Below, piece by piece: positions 29,619 to 39,640 of a DNA stretch of 64,000 nt. Under the pieces are notes generated by a model that worked only from the letters and a program-made list of their open reading frames with translations, made no database searches and was not told the DNA's origin. The translations under genes were made by a program, and so were the position numbers. Positions within the stretch are counted from its first letter, which is position 1. Each line of letters starts with the position of its first letter. Origin of the DNA: Halioxenophilus aromaticivorans (GTDB taxonomy: Bacteria; Pseudomonadota; Gammaproteobacteria; Pseudomonadales; Cellvibrionaceae); contig NZ_AP031496.1 of NCBI RefSeq assembly GCF_042850945.1, forward strand, positions 2,418,001 to 2,482,000. Reading direction: 5' to 3'.

Positions 29619-31358
29619 ATGAGTAAAACCATAAAACGCCGGGCGGTGAGTGATCACGCCCAGGCGCATCTGTCGCATCTTCCCCCCGTATTACAGCGCG
29701 TGTTCGCCGGCCGAGGTGTTTCCGACGGCACCCAGCTAGATTACCAACTCGCTAACATGGTTAAACCTGCGGATTTAAAAGGGCTGCCGGCGGCGTTGGA
29801 TTTGTTGGCAGCGGCGGTGACCCAGCAACAAAGAATACTGATTGTGGGCGATTTTGACGCCGATGGTGCCACCAGCTCGGCCTTGGCGGTGTCTGCTTTG
29901 CAGGCCATGGGGGCTGTGCAGGTGGATTATTTGGTGCCCAACCGGTTTGATTACGGCTACGGCCTTACGCCAGAGATTGTGGATGTGGCTGCAGAGAGTA
30001 GCCCGGATGTGATCGTCACTGTGGATAACGGTATTTCCAGTGTGGATGGTGTGGCTCGGGCCAATAGCTTAGGTATTAAGGTAGTGGTTACCGATCATCA
30101 CTTGCCCGGGCAGGTTTTGCCACAGGCGGCGGCAATGGTAAACCCAAACCAACCGGGCTGTGAGTTCCCTACCAAAAACCTTGCCGGTGTGGGCGTTATC
30201 TTTTACGTGCTGGCGGCGTTGCGTTCACGCCTGCGCAGCCAGGGTTGGTTTGCCGAGCAAGGCCTGCCTGAGCCCAACATGGGGGAATACTTGGATTTGG
30301 TGGCCCTGGGCACGGTGGCGGATCTGGTCCCGCTGGATGCCAACAATCGCACCTTGGTTTACCAAGGCTTAAACCGTATTAGAGCAGGGCGGGCGCGGCC
30401 CGGTATATTGGCGCTGTTGGAAACCGCTGGCCGTAACCCTAGCCGGGTTTCGGCCTCGGATATGGGCTTTATTGTTGGCCCACGCCTCAATGCTGCCGGC
30501 CGCTTGGATGACATGAGCATAGGCATCCGCTGCCTGTTAACGGATAGCATTGTGGAGGCTCGGGAGGCGGCCCAGGCGTTAAATGATTTAAACCAAGATC
30601 GCCGAGCAATAGAGGTCGGGATGCAGCGAGAGGCATTGGCTGATTTAGCCGATGTTGATTTCTCATCACCGGAGGACACCCCCTGGGGCCTGAGTTTGTA
30701 TAAACCGCAATGGCATCAAGGTGTGGTGGGTATTGTGGCTTCGCGTATCAAAGAGCGCTTTCACCGGCCGGTAATCGCCTTTGCAGATGCCGAGGGTGGG
30801 GAGCAGATTAAAGGCTCAGCCCGGTCCATTGCTGGCTTGCACATTCGCGATACCTTGGATGCGGTGGCGAGCCAAAACCCTGGTTTAATCATTAAATTTG
30901 GCGGCCACGCCATGGCTGCGGGTTTGAGTATCCGCAGTGCAGACTTTGACCGTTTTAGCCAAGCGTTTGATCAAGCCGTGCGCAACAAACTCACCCAGGA
31001 TGAACTCAACGAGGTGATTTACTCCGATGGTGAACTCGCCACCGGGGATTTTAATTTACCCTTAGCAGAGGCCATCCGCGCTGCTGGCCCTTGGGGGCAG
31101 GCGTTTCCAGAGCCGGTGTTTGATGGCGAATTTATCCTCGTGAGCCAGCGTATCGTGGGCGGGCGTCATCTGAAAATGGTGGTGGCCCCGGTGACCGATA
31201 GCCAGTGTACGCTGGATGCTATTGCCTTTAGCGTGGATGTAGAACAATGGCCCAATAGCGAGGCGCAACGGGTGCATTTGGTGTACCAGTTGGATGTGAA
31301 CGAATACCGTGGCCAGCAGTCTGTTCAGTTAATCGTCAGGCATCTTTGGCCACTATAG
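29619..31358 (+). CDS. recJ: Single-stranded-DNA-specific exonuclease RecJ
   Basis: The 579-residue product starts at 29619 (MSKTIKRRAVSDH). DHH-family motifs in order: GDFDADGATSSALAV (motif I), VTVDNGISS (motif II), VVVTDHHLPG (DHH motif III), NLAGVGVIFYVLAAL (motif IV), LVALGTVADLVPL, and the DHHA1 motif IIKFGGHAMAAGLSI. RecJ degrades 5' ends in recombination (RecF pathway), base-excision and mismatch repair. Length equals the family norm. Confidence 0.95.
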   Translation: MSKTIKRRAVSDHAQAHLSHLPPVLQRVFAGRGVSDGTQLDYQLANMVKPADLKGLPAALDLLAAAVTQQQRILIVGDFDADGATSSALAVSALQAMGAVQVDYLVPNRFDYGYGLTPEIVDVAAESSPDVIVTVDNGISSVDGVARANSLGIKVVVTDHHLPGQVLPQAAAMVNPNQPGCEFPTKNLAGVGVIFYVLAALRSRLRSQGWFAEQGLPEPNMGEYLDLVALGTVADLVPLDANNRTLVYQGLNRIRAGRARPGILALLETAGRNPSRVSASDMGFIVGPRLNAAGRLDDMSIGIRCLLTDSIVEAREAAQALNDLNQDRRAIEVGMQREALADLADVDFSSPEDTPWGLSLYKPQWHQGVVGIVASRIKERFHRPVIAFADAEGGEQIKGSARSIAGLHIRDTLDAVASQNPGLIIKFGGHAMAAGLSIRSADFDRFSQAFDQAVRNKLTQDELNEVIYSDGELATGDFNLPLAEAIRAAGPWGQAFPEPVFDGEFILVSQRIVGGRHLKMVVAPVTDSQCTLDAIAFSVDVEQWPNSEAQRVHLVYQLDVNEYRGQQSVQLIVRHLWPL

Positions 31359-31489
31359 GCATATAGGGCCAGAATAGGCATCTATGGCCACTACAGAAAG
31401 TCGCGACGTTGCCGACAAAGGCAAAGAGGGATATCGACGAAAGTTATCGACGAAGGTTATCGGCGACACACAAAATTCAGAGGAGCGTT

Positions 31490-32425
31490 ATGCCAGAGCG
31501 AATTGGAGACCACACGGAATCGAAAGAAAACCCAGCACTGGTTTGGCTTAGTGTCATCGCTGTGGTGGTTATAGTGGGCCTTTGTGTGTGGTGGGTGATG
31601 CGGCCTACCGATGGCGGCTCTGAATACGATAGTTTCAACTTGGATGCCGATGCAGTGCAAGCGGCAGAACCCATAACGACCCAGCCGGAATTGGCTGATG
31701 CGCCAGATATCCCGGAATTGGCCCCAGAGCCGGAAGTGGCGCCACCGGAGCCGACGCCAGAAGCCCAAACTAATGTAGAAAGCGCCGAGGCCTACCGGGA
31801 ACCAACCGAGCCTGCATCGCTGCCTGAACCCAGTATTCCTAACCTAGAAGACAGTGACCCAGACATTAAAGCCTATTTTGGTGAGCTGTCCGCCGATACC
31901 GACTACCAGCTTCTGTGGCAAACCAGCAATTTATTACAGCGCTGGATTACGGTGTTTGATGGCGCCGCCCAAGGCAAGGTGATTAAAGGGGTTATTGGCT
32001 TTAAACCGCCGAAAGGCAAGTTCCCTGTGGAGCAGCGAGGAGCCAATTATTACGTCTCTGAGCAGGGTTATGAACGCTACAACGGATTGGTTGAAACCAT
32101 CGTTAGCCTTGATGCCCAACAGCTAAGCGCGGGCTTCCATCGATTCCGCCCCCTGTTTGAACAGGCCTATGGCCAAATGGGCTACGACCCAGAACAAATG
32201 GACAATACTATTATCCGAGTGCTCGACCGCATCATCGCCGCGCCTATATTTCCGGGTTCCATAGAATTGACTGCAAAGTCGGTGAACTATACTTTTGTGG
32301 ATGAGGGCATTGAATCGCTGCCGGCACTGGAGAAACAGTTGATTCGCATGGGTCCAGAAAACACCACCCGCTTACAAAACTACGCCAAAGCTTTGCGACA
32401 GACACTGTTAAATCCAAAAGAATAA
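31490..32425 (+). CDS. DUF3014 family membrane-anchored protein
   Basis: The 311-residue product starts at 31490 behind GAGGAG (MPERIGDHTESKENPALVWL). One transmembrane helix (LVWLSVIAVVVIVGLCVWWVM, about 18-38) is followed by a long Pro/Glu-rich linker (about 60-125), then a globular periplasmic domain beginning LPEPSIPNLEDSDPDIKAYFGEL. That domain with LWQTSNLLQRWITVFDGAAQGKV and the closing LIRMGPENTTRLQNYAKALRQ fits DUF3014. Function unknown. Confidence 0.85.
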   Translation: MPERIGDHTESKENPALVWLSVIAVVVIVGLCVWWVMRPTDGGSEYDSFNLDADAVQAAEPITTQPELADAPDIPELAPEPEVAPPEPTPEAQTNVESAEAYREPTEPASLPEPSIPNLEDSDPDIKAYFGELSADTDYQLLWQTSNLLQRWITVFDGAAQGKVIKGVIGFKPPKGKFPVEQRGANYYVSEQGYERYNGLVETIVSLDAQQLSAGFHRFRPLFEQAYGQMGYDPEQMDNTIIRVLDRIIAAPIFPGSIELTAKSVNYTFVDEGIESLPALEKQLIRMGPENTTRLQNYAKALRQTLLNPKE

Positions 32426-32740
32426 CAGCGGCAATGCGTTGGATATCCAGTGTATTTTTAACGTATAGCCATTGCTTATCTGGTGGATTTTGGGTTAAAA
32501 ATTTTTTAAAAAAAATTCGTTTAAGTTTTTGTTAAAGTGAATTTTCTAATAGGCCCGTAGGCCTTTGAGTCATCAGGGGAATTGTCATTTTTTTGCCATA
32601 AACGCTGTGTTTTGGCCGAGTTTTATCACCTGTGTAGCATAATCTTGGGGCTTCACAACATTTCTTGCTCATATTAATATTCACGCCGATTTTTGCGATA
32701 ACACGAGATAGAAACATTGGCTGAGATAGGAGCTGGGGAA
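32426..32740. other. AT-rich intergenic region
   Basis: These 315 bp hold a strong A/T tract (32494-32520) and the small hairpin GGCCCGTAGGCC (32553-32564). No gene or clear promoter was identified; the tract may mark the promoter of the short gene at 32741. Confidence 0.4.
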
Positions 32741-32995
32741 ATGCAAGAGATTTGTCCGAATCCTCTAATGTGGAATAAAGTGTATTCCAAATTAAAAAAA
32801 GCTTGGGTGGAATCTGGCGGTGCCGGAGAACAACCGCCTAAGCCTTTGGTGGTTGATCTGTGGGCCTACAGCAGCGATCACGAGAAAGCCGAACGCTGGC
32901 AGCAGACGCTATCCTGGGCGTTAAATCATAGCTGCTATTCCGTAGTGGCCGATATCGCTACTAACGATATGTACACCGGCGCGGTTACGGCGTAG
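32741..32995 (+). CDS. Hypothetical small protein
   Basis: The 84-residue product starts at 32741 with GGAGCTGGGG upstream. The sequence (NPLMWNKVYSKLKKAWVESGGAGEQPPKPLVVDLWAYSSDHEKAERWQQTLSWALNHSC) looks like a genuine soluble protein with one Trp-rich helix pair. Family not recognised. Confidence 0.6.
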   Translation: MQEICPNPLMWNKVYSKLKKAWVESGGAGEQPPKPLVVDLWAYSSDHEKAERWQQTLSWALNHSCYSVVADIATNDMYTGAVTA

Positions 32996-33266
32996 CTTTC
33001 AAATATTATTTTTAAACCTTATCTTCGCCTGGGCTCTTACCCAAACGCCTTTGCCTGAATAAACGGGCTCATCGATGCAAGCGCTTAGTGATACAAGCCC
33101 TTAGTTATGTAGAGCTGGCGCCGGCAAATTTAGCTCAGCCAAAGTGCGGGCTTACCCAGTCAAACAGTGCTGTCAGTAAGCGCTATTCAAAAAGCTATGT
33201 TCACACGTTCCGGTTAAAAAAAGCCCTGTTCAAAAAGCCCTCTTAAAAAGCTCTAGTCGCGGTAAG

Positions 33267-33959
33267 TCAGTTTTGGCTGGCTGTAGCCTCTAGCATCGGC
33301 TGTAAACTCGGCCAAACAATATCCACCAATTGCCTTTGGGCTGCTTGGGTTGGGTGGATACCATCCTTCTGCATTAAATCACTGTTCAGTGCGATGTCTC
33401 TTAAAATAAACGGTACAAATGCGAGATCGTTCGTCCCGGCTATTTGCGCAAAGCTGGCCCGGAACTCGTCGGTGTAGCGTTGGCCATAGTTGGGCGGTAT
33501 TTCTATGCCAAGCAGCAGCACTCTGGCGCCAGCGGATTCACTTAAGTTTACGATGCGCTGCAGGTTATCTCGCATCTTTTTCAGCGGATGGCCCCGAAGG
33601 CCATCGTTGCCGCCCAGCTCTACCACCACTATCGCCGGCTGGTGGGTAGCCAGCAACTGCGGCAGCCTGGTTAAGCCATCGGCGGTGGTGTTACCGCTGA
33701 TGCTGGCATTGACCACGCTGGTATCAAATCCCGCTTGGGAAATTTTATCGGCCAGTAAACGAACCCAGCCCTTTTCGACGTCAATACCATAGCCCGCACT
33801 GATGCTGTCACCCAACACGATTAATGCGTTGTTTGGAGCATCAGTATCTGCCTGAGAGGCCGGTGCGAGACCAATAGCCAACAGTAGGGCTGTTGTGAAG
33901 ACAATCATAAAGCCCGGTGCAAAGGGGCGGCGGCGATAGGAGTGTTTTGAGTTTGTCAT
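33267..33959 (-). CDS. tesA: Periplasmic arylesterase/thioesterase I (SGNH hydrolase)
   Basis: A 230-residue protein with a signal sequence (about 1-37, hydrophobic FMIVFTTALLLAIGLAPASQA). The four SGNH blocks are complete: VLGDSISAGYG (catalytic Ser), NASISGNTTADGL (Gly), VELGGNDGLRG (Asn) and KDGIHPTQAAQ (Asp and His). Members hydrolyse acyl esters and thioesters, with lysophospholipase activity in E. coli. It is divergent from ybbA-ybbP, the arrangement conserved in many gammaproteobacteria. Confidence 0.93.
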   Translation of the reverse strand: MTNSKHSYRRRPFAPGFMIVFTTALLLAIGLAPASQADTDAPNNALIVLGDSISAGYGIDVEKGWVRLLADKISQAGFDTSVVNASISGNTTADGLTRLPQLLATHQPAIVVVELGGNDGLRGHPLKKMRDNLQRIVNLSESAGARVLLLGIEIPPNYGQRYTDEFRASFAQIAGTNDLAFVPFILRDIALNSDLMQKDGIHPTQAAQRQLVDIVWPSLQPMLEATASQN

Positions 33960-34095
33960 CTTACATGGATAAAAATCGTCAATCGTGCGTCAATGAGTGG
34001 TCGTAGAGGGTAAAAGTTCCCGTATATCTATCCCATCGGCCAGCGACATGCTGGCGCTATAGCGCACCGCAGCAAGTATCACCAGGAGAGAAAGT

Positions 34096-34764
34096 TTGCC
34101 CATCATTCACGTTACCAACGTCAGTAAGACTGTGCGTCTTGCTGGCGAGGAACTCACTATCCTCAGCAATATCAACCTTGCCATTGAACCCGCCAGTACC
34201 ACTGCCATAGTGGGTACCTCGGGCTCTGGTAAATCAACTCTATTGGCGTTACTGGCCGGGCTAGACGTGCCCACAGCTGGCTCTATTCAGTTGGTTGGCG
34301 AAGAGCTTACCGCCCTGGATGAGGACGGCCGTGCCAGGGTACGGGCGCAATCCGTGGGATTTGTGTTTCAGTCCTTTCAATTGTTGGCCAGCCTCACCGC
34401 CATGGAGAACGTTATGTTGCCCCTGGAGCTACAGGGAGACGCAAACGCCGCCGACAAGGCCCGGGAATACCTGACCCGGGTTGGTTTGCAGCAGCGCTTG
34501 GCGCACTATCCTAAACAGTTATCGGGCGGCGAGCAGCAGCGTGTGGCCATCGCCCGAGCGTTTGCCAGTGAACCTAAAATTCTGTTTGCCGACGAACCCA
34601 CCGGCAACTTAGACAGCGCCACCGGCGCTAAAATCATCGATTTGTTGTTTGGCCTGAATCAGGAATTGGATACTACGCTTGTGATGGTTACCCACGAGCA
34701 GCGGCTGGCCGATCGGTGCCAGCAGCAAATTCGGTTGGAAGCCGGGCAGGTGGTTGCTCCATGA
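34096..34764 (+). CDS. ybbA: YbbA-type ABC transporter ATPase
   Basis: A 222-residue LolD/MacB-type ATPase. The start is a TTG at 34096 with CAGGAG 6-7 bases upstream. Walker A GTSGSGKST, Q-loop FVFQSFQLL, signature LSGGEQQRVAIARA, Walker B ILFADEPTGNLD and His-switch MVTHEQRL are present. It overlaps the permease gene by ATGA. The family's substrate is not established; location beside tesA suggests a lipid or envelope role by association. Confidence 0.92.
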   Translation: MPIIHVTNVSKTVRLAGEELTILSNINLAIEPASTTAIVGTSGSGKSTLLALLAGLDVPTAGSIQLVGEELTALDEDGRARVRAQSVGFVFQSFQLLASLTAMENVMLPLELQGDANAADKAREYLTRVGLQQRLAHYPKQLSGGEQQRVAIARAFASEPKILFADEPTGNLDSATGAKIIDLLFGLNQELDTTLVMVTHEQRLADRCQQQIRLEAGQVVAP

Positions 34765-37268
34765 TCGCGGCTCACAAATCGGCTTGGCTGGCGCTCAAAC
34801 TGCTGTGGCGGCATTGGCGCAGCGGCGAGCTAAGAATTCTATCTACGGCGGTGATTCTGGCGGTCACCGTGGTTACTGCCATCGCGGTATTTGCCGATCG
34901 CATGGATCGCTCCATCAGCCGGCAGAGCAATGGCTATTTGGCGGCAGACCGGCAGGTGGTGAGCCGTTTTGCCATACCCGAACAATGGCGCGAGCAAGCC
35001 CAACAGTTCGACGTGCAGCAAAGTGGCATTATCGAATTTGCCTCTATGGCGTTCGCCGAAGATGAGATGACGCTGGCCTCAGTAAAGGCGGTGGAGGCGG
35101 GATACCCGCTGCGCGGCGATTTGGAAATCAGTGAGCAAGCCTTCCCCCCGGCCAGTGAAGTGGCCATCACTCTAGAGCAGCCAGCCGCCGGTACCGTGTG
35201 GGTTGATTCCACACTGTTACCCATGCTGGGCATAGAGCTGGGCGGGCAGGTTGCCATTGGCAATGGCGAATTCACCGTGAGTAAAGTGGTGGTGCACGAG
35301 CCCGATGGCAGCCAAGGCTTTAGCATGACGGGCCCGCGCATCCTAATGAACGCAGCGGATGTGGCCGCCACCGAGGTGATTCAGCCAGGCAGTAGAATAA
35401 CCTATAAGTGGTTAATTGCCGGCGAAGAAGGCCCCCTGGAGGCGTTTGAAAGCTGGATAAAACCACAACTGGGAGACCACTACGAGTGGGTAACCCTGCA
35501 GGAATCCCAGCGTAACGTTAGCCAAGCCTTGGTGCGTGGTAAAAGCTTTTTAATGTTGGCCGGCATGGTGGGTGTGCTCCTGGCGGGGGTTGCGGTGGCC
35601 ATAGCGGCCCAGCAATTCGCCCGGGTGCAGCAAGACAGCGTAGCGTTATTAAAAAGTCTTGGCTGCTCGGCGCGGTTAGTGCGCACTTTGTATTTTGGTC
35701 AAATCGTGGTGCTGGGCTTGTTGGCTACCGCCGTAGGCCTAGTGTTGGGCGACCTATTGCATCGTATTATTGCCGCCAGTGTGGCGGGGCTGTTTAACGT
35801 CGAGTTTGTTAGCAGTGGCGTGCAGCCCTACATCATAGGTGTTGCTACCGGCATTCTTACCTTGGTGTGCTTTGCCTTGCCACCGCTCTGGCCATTGCCT
35901 GCGCTGTCGCCGGTGCGGATTTTTCGCAGTAGTGTAGAGATGGCGCATATTGGCCTGCTTTCCCAGGCGAGTTTTGGTTTGGCGGCGATTATTGTCATCA
36001 TTGGTTTATACAGCGGCGATGTAAAACTCACGCTAACCGTTGTGGTGGGCATTATTGTTATTGCTTTGCTGGCCATGTTAGCGGGGCTGGTGCTTTTGCG
36101 CGGCACACAAAGAATTGGTGCCAGGGCCGGCAGTATTTTTCGACTAGCGGTGGCCAATTTAATGCGCAACGGTAAACACAGCATCACGCAGTTGGTGGTG
36201 TTCTCCACCGCATTTATGTTGCTGTTGGTCATGTTTTTAGTGCGCACGAGCTTAATCGATGAATGGCGCATGCAACTACCAGAGGATGCGCCCAACCATT
36301 TCTTGGTTAATATCGCCCAGTCCGAGGCTGGGCCAGTGCGCGAGCTGTTCGCCGCCAGTGACTACCGTTTAAGCCCACTGTACCCGATTATTTTGGCAAG
36401 GCTGGTGGCGCGTAATGACTATATGTACCAAGAGCAGGATCGGCCAAAATCCAACACTCTGCGGCGCGAGCTTAACCTAAGTTGGGCGGAGGAATTGCCG
36501 GCGGACAACAAAATTTTGGATGGCCAATGGTGGGACCATTGGCAAGGCGAGGGCTACGGGGTTTCGGTAGAGGAAGATACTGCCAAGGAATTGGAGCTTA
36601 GCGTGGGCGATCGGTTGCGCTACAGCATCGGTGGCTTGGAACTTACCGCAACCGTTGCCAGCATTCGCAGCGTTGATTGGAACGCGCTTACCCCCAACTT
36701 TTATTTTTTATTTTCTCCTGGTGCATTAACGGATTATTCCCCCAGTTACCTAGCCAGCGCCTATGTGGATAAACGAGACAGTGAATTTATTCCTAATTTA
36801 ATTCGCACCTACCCAACCATTTCTGTGATTGAAGTCGATAGAATTATCGACCGCATAAAAACCATTATAGACCAGGTGGGGCAGGGTATTGAGCTGGTGT
36901 TGTGGGTGGTTATTTTAGGCGGCGTGTTGGTTTTGGTGGCCACAGTAAATGCCAGTATGACTAATCGCTTGCACGAAACCAGCCTAATACGCGCGTTGGG
37001 CAGCAGTAAGAGAGTCATTGTGGGCAGCTTGTGGTTGGAGTTCTCGCTGCTGGGTCTGTGCGCTGGAATTATGGCGGTGATAAGCTGCGAGGTACTGATG
37101 GTAGCCCTACGCGTGCTGGTGTTTGAACAACAAGTGGTTTTACACCCCTGGGTGTGGCTGGTAGGGCCACTCTTGGCCAGCGCCAGTGTTGGCGCCCTAG
37201 GTGCGCTGGCCTGCCGTAAAGTGGTTACCGTACCGCCGGGTTTGGTACTGCGCGAAATTCACAGCTAG
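34761..37268 (+). CDS. ybbP: YbbP-type FtsX-family ABC permease
   Basis: The 835-residue product starts at 34761, overlapping the ybbA stop. It has an N-terminal membrane helix (about 23-45), a large periplasmic domain, then two FtsX domains: one near 270-400 (LMLAGMVGVLLAGVAVAIAAQQFARVQQDSVALLKSLGCSARL) and one at the end (VVILGGVLVLVATVNASMTNRLHETSLIRALGSSKRVIVG). This is the ten-helix layout of YbbP. With YbbA it forms an inner-membrane exporter or mechanotransmitter of unknown substrate. Confidence 0.92.
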   Translation: MIAAHKSAWLALKLLWRHWRSGELRILSTAVILAVTVVTAIAVFADRMDRSISRQSNGYLAADRQVVSRFAIPEQWREQAQQFDVQQSGIIEFASMAFAEDEMTLASVKAVEAGYPLRGDLEISEQAFPPASEVAITLEQPAAGTVWVDSTLLPMLGIELGGQVAIGNGEFTVSKVVVHEPDGSQGFSMTGPRILMNAADVAATEVIQPGSRITYKWLIAGEEGPLEAFESWIKPQLGDHYEWVTLQESQRNVSQALVRGKSFLMLAGMVGVLLAGVAVAIAAQQFARVQQDSVALLKSLGCSARLVRTLYFGQIVVLGLLATAVGLVLGDLLHRIIAASVAGLFNVEFVSSGVQPYIIGVATGILTLVCFALPPLWPLPALSPVRIFRSSVEMAHIGLLSQASFGLAAIIVIIGLYSGDVKLTLTVVVGIIVIALLAMLAGLVLLRGTQRIGARAGSIFRLAVANLMRNGKHSITQLVVFSTAFMLLLVMFLVRTSLIDEWRMQLPEDAPNHFLVNIAQSEAGPVRELFAASDYRLSPLYPIILARLVARNDYMYQEQDRPKSNTLRRELNLSWAEELPADNKILDGQWWDHWQGEGYGVSVEEDTAKELELSVGDRLRYSIGGLELTATVASIRSVDWNALTPNFYFLFSPGALTDYSPSYLASAYVDKRDSEFIPNLIRTYPTISVIEVDRIIDRIKTIIDQVGQGIELVLWVVILGGVLVLVATVNASMTNRLHETSLIRALGSSKRVIVGSLWLEFSLLGLCAGIMAVISCEVLMVALRVLVFEQQVVLHPWVWLVGPLLASASVGALGALACRKVVTVPPGLVLREIHS

Positions 37269-37401
37269 CGCTGGTCATTTAATGGCGTGGGTTGCTGGGT
37301 GTAGTGGAGATTGAAGTTGCGATTGTAAAGGCGTTTGTATAGGCGCGTGGCCTGGCCGAGTTGCTGCCGAGCTGTAGGCTTGCACCGAAGCCCGGCGCCG
37401 G

Positions 37402-38331
37402 TTATCGCAGTTGTTTTAGCAGCTGTACGATATCTGGCAGCATTTGCATGTACGTGGCAATTTGCCCAGCGGAGCTGCCTATATCAAATTTGGCATGGCG
37501 TACTTGGGTTTCGGTTTCATCAACAATGTTACGCAAAATCTTTTTCGCTCGTAGCCGATTAATACCAGTTTCGGTTAGTGGAGAGATAACCGGTGTGGCC
37601 AATATGACCAGGCCAATACCGCCTACGGCACCGGCGGTGGCCACCCAGCTAGGTGCGCCAAACCAGCCGGCCCAAAGCGCACCAAGGAAGGATTTTTGGC
37701 TGAGGTAAGCGCTGGTAGCCAAGCTAGAACCCACCGCGGCGGCCCCGCCAAAGGCGACCTTATCCGCTAAACTTCGGCTCAGTAACCCCAGCGATACAAA
37801 CAAAAATAAATCCCGGGTGCCTTCGTGGCTCAAGCGCAATCGTTCTACCGCAATTTGCAGTTTTTCGTGGGCTTCTTCTGGGCTTAGGTTTTTCAGTAGG
37901 GCTTCCAGCTCTTGCAGTGCCTCGCCTTGGTAGTTGGGGTGGCTCTTCAGTTGTTGATGAAACTTAGCTTGCAGCTCTGGCATGGCCAACAAATCGGTGT
38001 TGATGACCTCAATCAAAGCCATTTCTTTGCCGGTGGGCGCCGGTTGAGACTGCGGCTGGTTTTTGCGTATAGGAGCACTGACCAAGCGCCACAGAGCCCG
38101 GGGTAGGTTGAGTAAATCCTTGGGAACGTCGCCACGATGGCGCCAGTGCCGATGATAGACTGCTTTAAGCGAGGCAAAATGCTCGGCGTACACGCGGTCT
38201 ACGCGCAGGCGTGCGTCGGTGAAATGCTGTACAACATCAGCCTGCCATTGTTGTTGCCAGTGAATAAGCTCACTGCTGGTGGGGGTTGCTTGGCTCATAC
38301 TGCTGGCTACCAGGTTATCTATAGCGCTCAT
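37402..38331 (-). CDS. Hypothetical membrane-associated protein
   Basis: I set the start at 38331 (MSAIDNLVASSMSQ); another ATG lies 11 codons later and neither has a clear ribosome site. The N-terminal two thirds are soluble and helical (EALQELEALLKNLSPEEAHEKLQIAVERLRLSHEGTRDLF). The C-terminal third holds hydrophobic, glycine-rich stretches (VAFGGAAAVGSSLATSAYL; WVATAGAVGGIGLVILATPVISP) ahead of a basic helix (INRLRAKKILRNIVDE). No family recognised. Confidence 0.6.
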   Translation of the reverse strand: MSAIDNLVASSMSQATPTSSELIHWQQQWQADVVQHFTDARLRVDRVYAEHFASLKAVYHRHWRHRGDVPKDLLNLPRALWRLVSAPIRKNQPQSQPAPTGKEMALIEVINTDLLAMPELQAKFHQQLKSHPNYQGEALQELEALLKNLSPEEAHEKLQIAVERLRLSHEGTRDLFLFVSLGLLSRSLADKVAFGGAAAVGSSLATSAYLSQKSFLGALWAGWFGAPSWVATAGAVGGIGLVILATPVISPLTETGINRLRAKKILRNIVDETETQVRHAKFDIGSSAGQIATYMQMLPDIVQLLKQLR

Positions 38332-38408
38332 CCAGTTGGTGACAGGGTGAGCACAACCAAGGGCCTTTGCTGCGGCCCGAGGCCACAATTGTATGCCGAG
38401 CAGCAACA

Positions 38409-38443
38409 AAAAGGGAGGCGTTTGCCTCCCGGAGTTTTTTGTT
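38409..38443. terminator. Bidirectional rho-independent terminator
   Basis: The stem GGGAGGC-GTTT-GCCTCCC is flanked by AAAAA on the left and GGAGTTTTTTG on the right, so it can end transcription on both strands. It separates the gene at 37402 from the phasin-like gene at 38604. Confidence 0.8.
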
Positions 38444-38603
38444 ATTGGCTGTTGTAGTGTTAGTGCTTGTAGACTCTTAACGGGCTTCCTTGAATATCTT
38501 ATTCGATCCTACGCATCGGCAACTACCTGCGAAATGTCTGCTAGAGCCAACCGCTGGCGTAAACTAAGCCTTAGGTGGGTGCCTTAGCAGAGCAAGTTGG
38601 CAC

Positions 38604-39101
38604 TTAACTCAGTGGCTTAGACAGATCTGTTAAGGTTTTTCTACACCAATCGAAATATGAGGTTTGCATTTTGCCTAGGGTAGAGGCTTGTTCTCGCATG
38701 CAGGTGGAGAACTTGTCGTAATTATCCAAGGATTGGTTAATAACCCTGGCCATCACCGCTTGCGGCTTGGTGATGTCATTTTTGCCTTCCAATAAAGCGC
38801 GGCCGCTTTCGGTGGTGTCGTGTATTAAGCTTTCTTGCTGTTTTACCAAGCTTTCAATGGTCGATTTTTGCAACTCGATCAGTTCTTCCAATTGGCTTTG
38901 GTAAAGGCTGGGGTTGAATAGGTTGGCATTGACGCGCATCCAATTTACGTCTTTGTATAAACCGGCCATCTCTGAACCCATGTGTTGGATTTCTTTGATG
39001 GACTCGGCTGGATTAGAGGATGTTTCAATTATCTTATTAACGGTGTCTTTTGCTCTGTCTAGAGCGTCTTGCAATTCCGGTTCAACCATTAGTTCTGTCA
39101 T
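38604..39101 (-). CDS. Phasin-like protein
   Basis: The 165-residue product starts at 39101 (MTELMVEPELQDALDRAKD) with GGAGACAC upstream. It is entirely helical and amphipathic with no membrane segment; SLYQSQLEELIELQKSTIESLVKQQESLI and the C-terminal MQTSYFDWCRKTLTDL look like phasin-family helices that coat polyhydroxyalkanoate granules. No PHA synthase is in the window, so the assignment rests on composition and pattern only. Confidence 0.5.
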   Translation of the reverse strand: MTELMVEPELQDALDRAKDTVNKIIETSSNPAESIKEIQHMGSEMAGLYKDVNWMRVNANLFNPSLYQSQLEELIELQKSTIESLVKQQESLIHDTTESGRALLEGKNDITKPQAVMARVINQSLDNYDKFSTCMREQASTLGKMQTSYFDWCRKTLTDLSKPLS

Positions 39102-39280
39102 GTCGTGTCTCCAGGGATTGGATAGGGCGAATTTAATCGTCTTTTTCATCGGTGTAACTGGGCTTGATTACTTTGGCGCAATCTTCTCGCCATTGTTTGA
39201 TCTAGCTTAAATAAATTTACTTCTGCTTAAAGATTCTGGCGGCCAGCATCCGCTGCTGACGCGAAAGACAATTTCAACAA

Positions 39281-39559
39281 ATGATGAGTGAAAGTGCCGA
39301 GGCCATGGCACTCAACCCGTTGGTTGCTAGGTTAATTAACTTCGAGCAAGACAAAATACTAGGCTCGGTAACTGTTGTTATCGTGCGCGCCTGGGCTTAC
39401 TTTTGTCAAATGAATGGCGCGCCAAAAATAAATTTCTTATTTAAACGCGTGTTCTTCGTGAAGGAATCCGATGCAACTGGTTTTTATCGGGTAGAAGTTG
39501 CGGAAGGTGACTGCAGGAGGTGCAATAAAAATGTCGCGTTAGAATGCTTAGCCTCGTAA
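39281..39559 (+). CDS. Doubtful small ORF
   Basis: A 92-codon frame with no good ribosome site and mixed composition; a hydrophobic middle (ILGSVTVVIVRAWAYFCQM) and a Cys-containing end (GDCRRCNKNVALEC). It ends inside the perfect hairpin GCCTCGTA-AA-TACGAGGC (39551-39568). It may be chance; nothing else occupies 39102-39640. Confidence 0.25.
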   Translation: MMSESAEAMALNPLVARLINFEQDKILGSVTVVIVRAWAYFCQMNGAPKINFLFKRVFFVKESDATGFYRVEVAEGDCRRCNKNVALECLAS

Positions 39560-39640
39560 ATACGAGGCAACAATCAAAATTACAAATAGCATCGATAAAA
39601 CACTAACGGCAAAACAGAACAGCCCAAGTGGCTTGGCCGG

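Noticed and set aside
38410..38603. tRNA-like sequence near the strong terminator
   Set aside because: No cloverleaf with a T-loop GTTCRA and matching acceptor stem could be formed.
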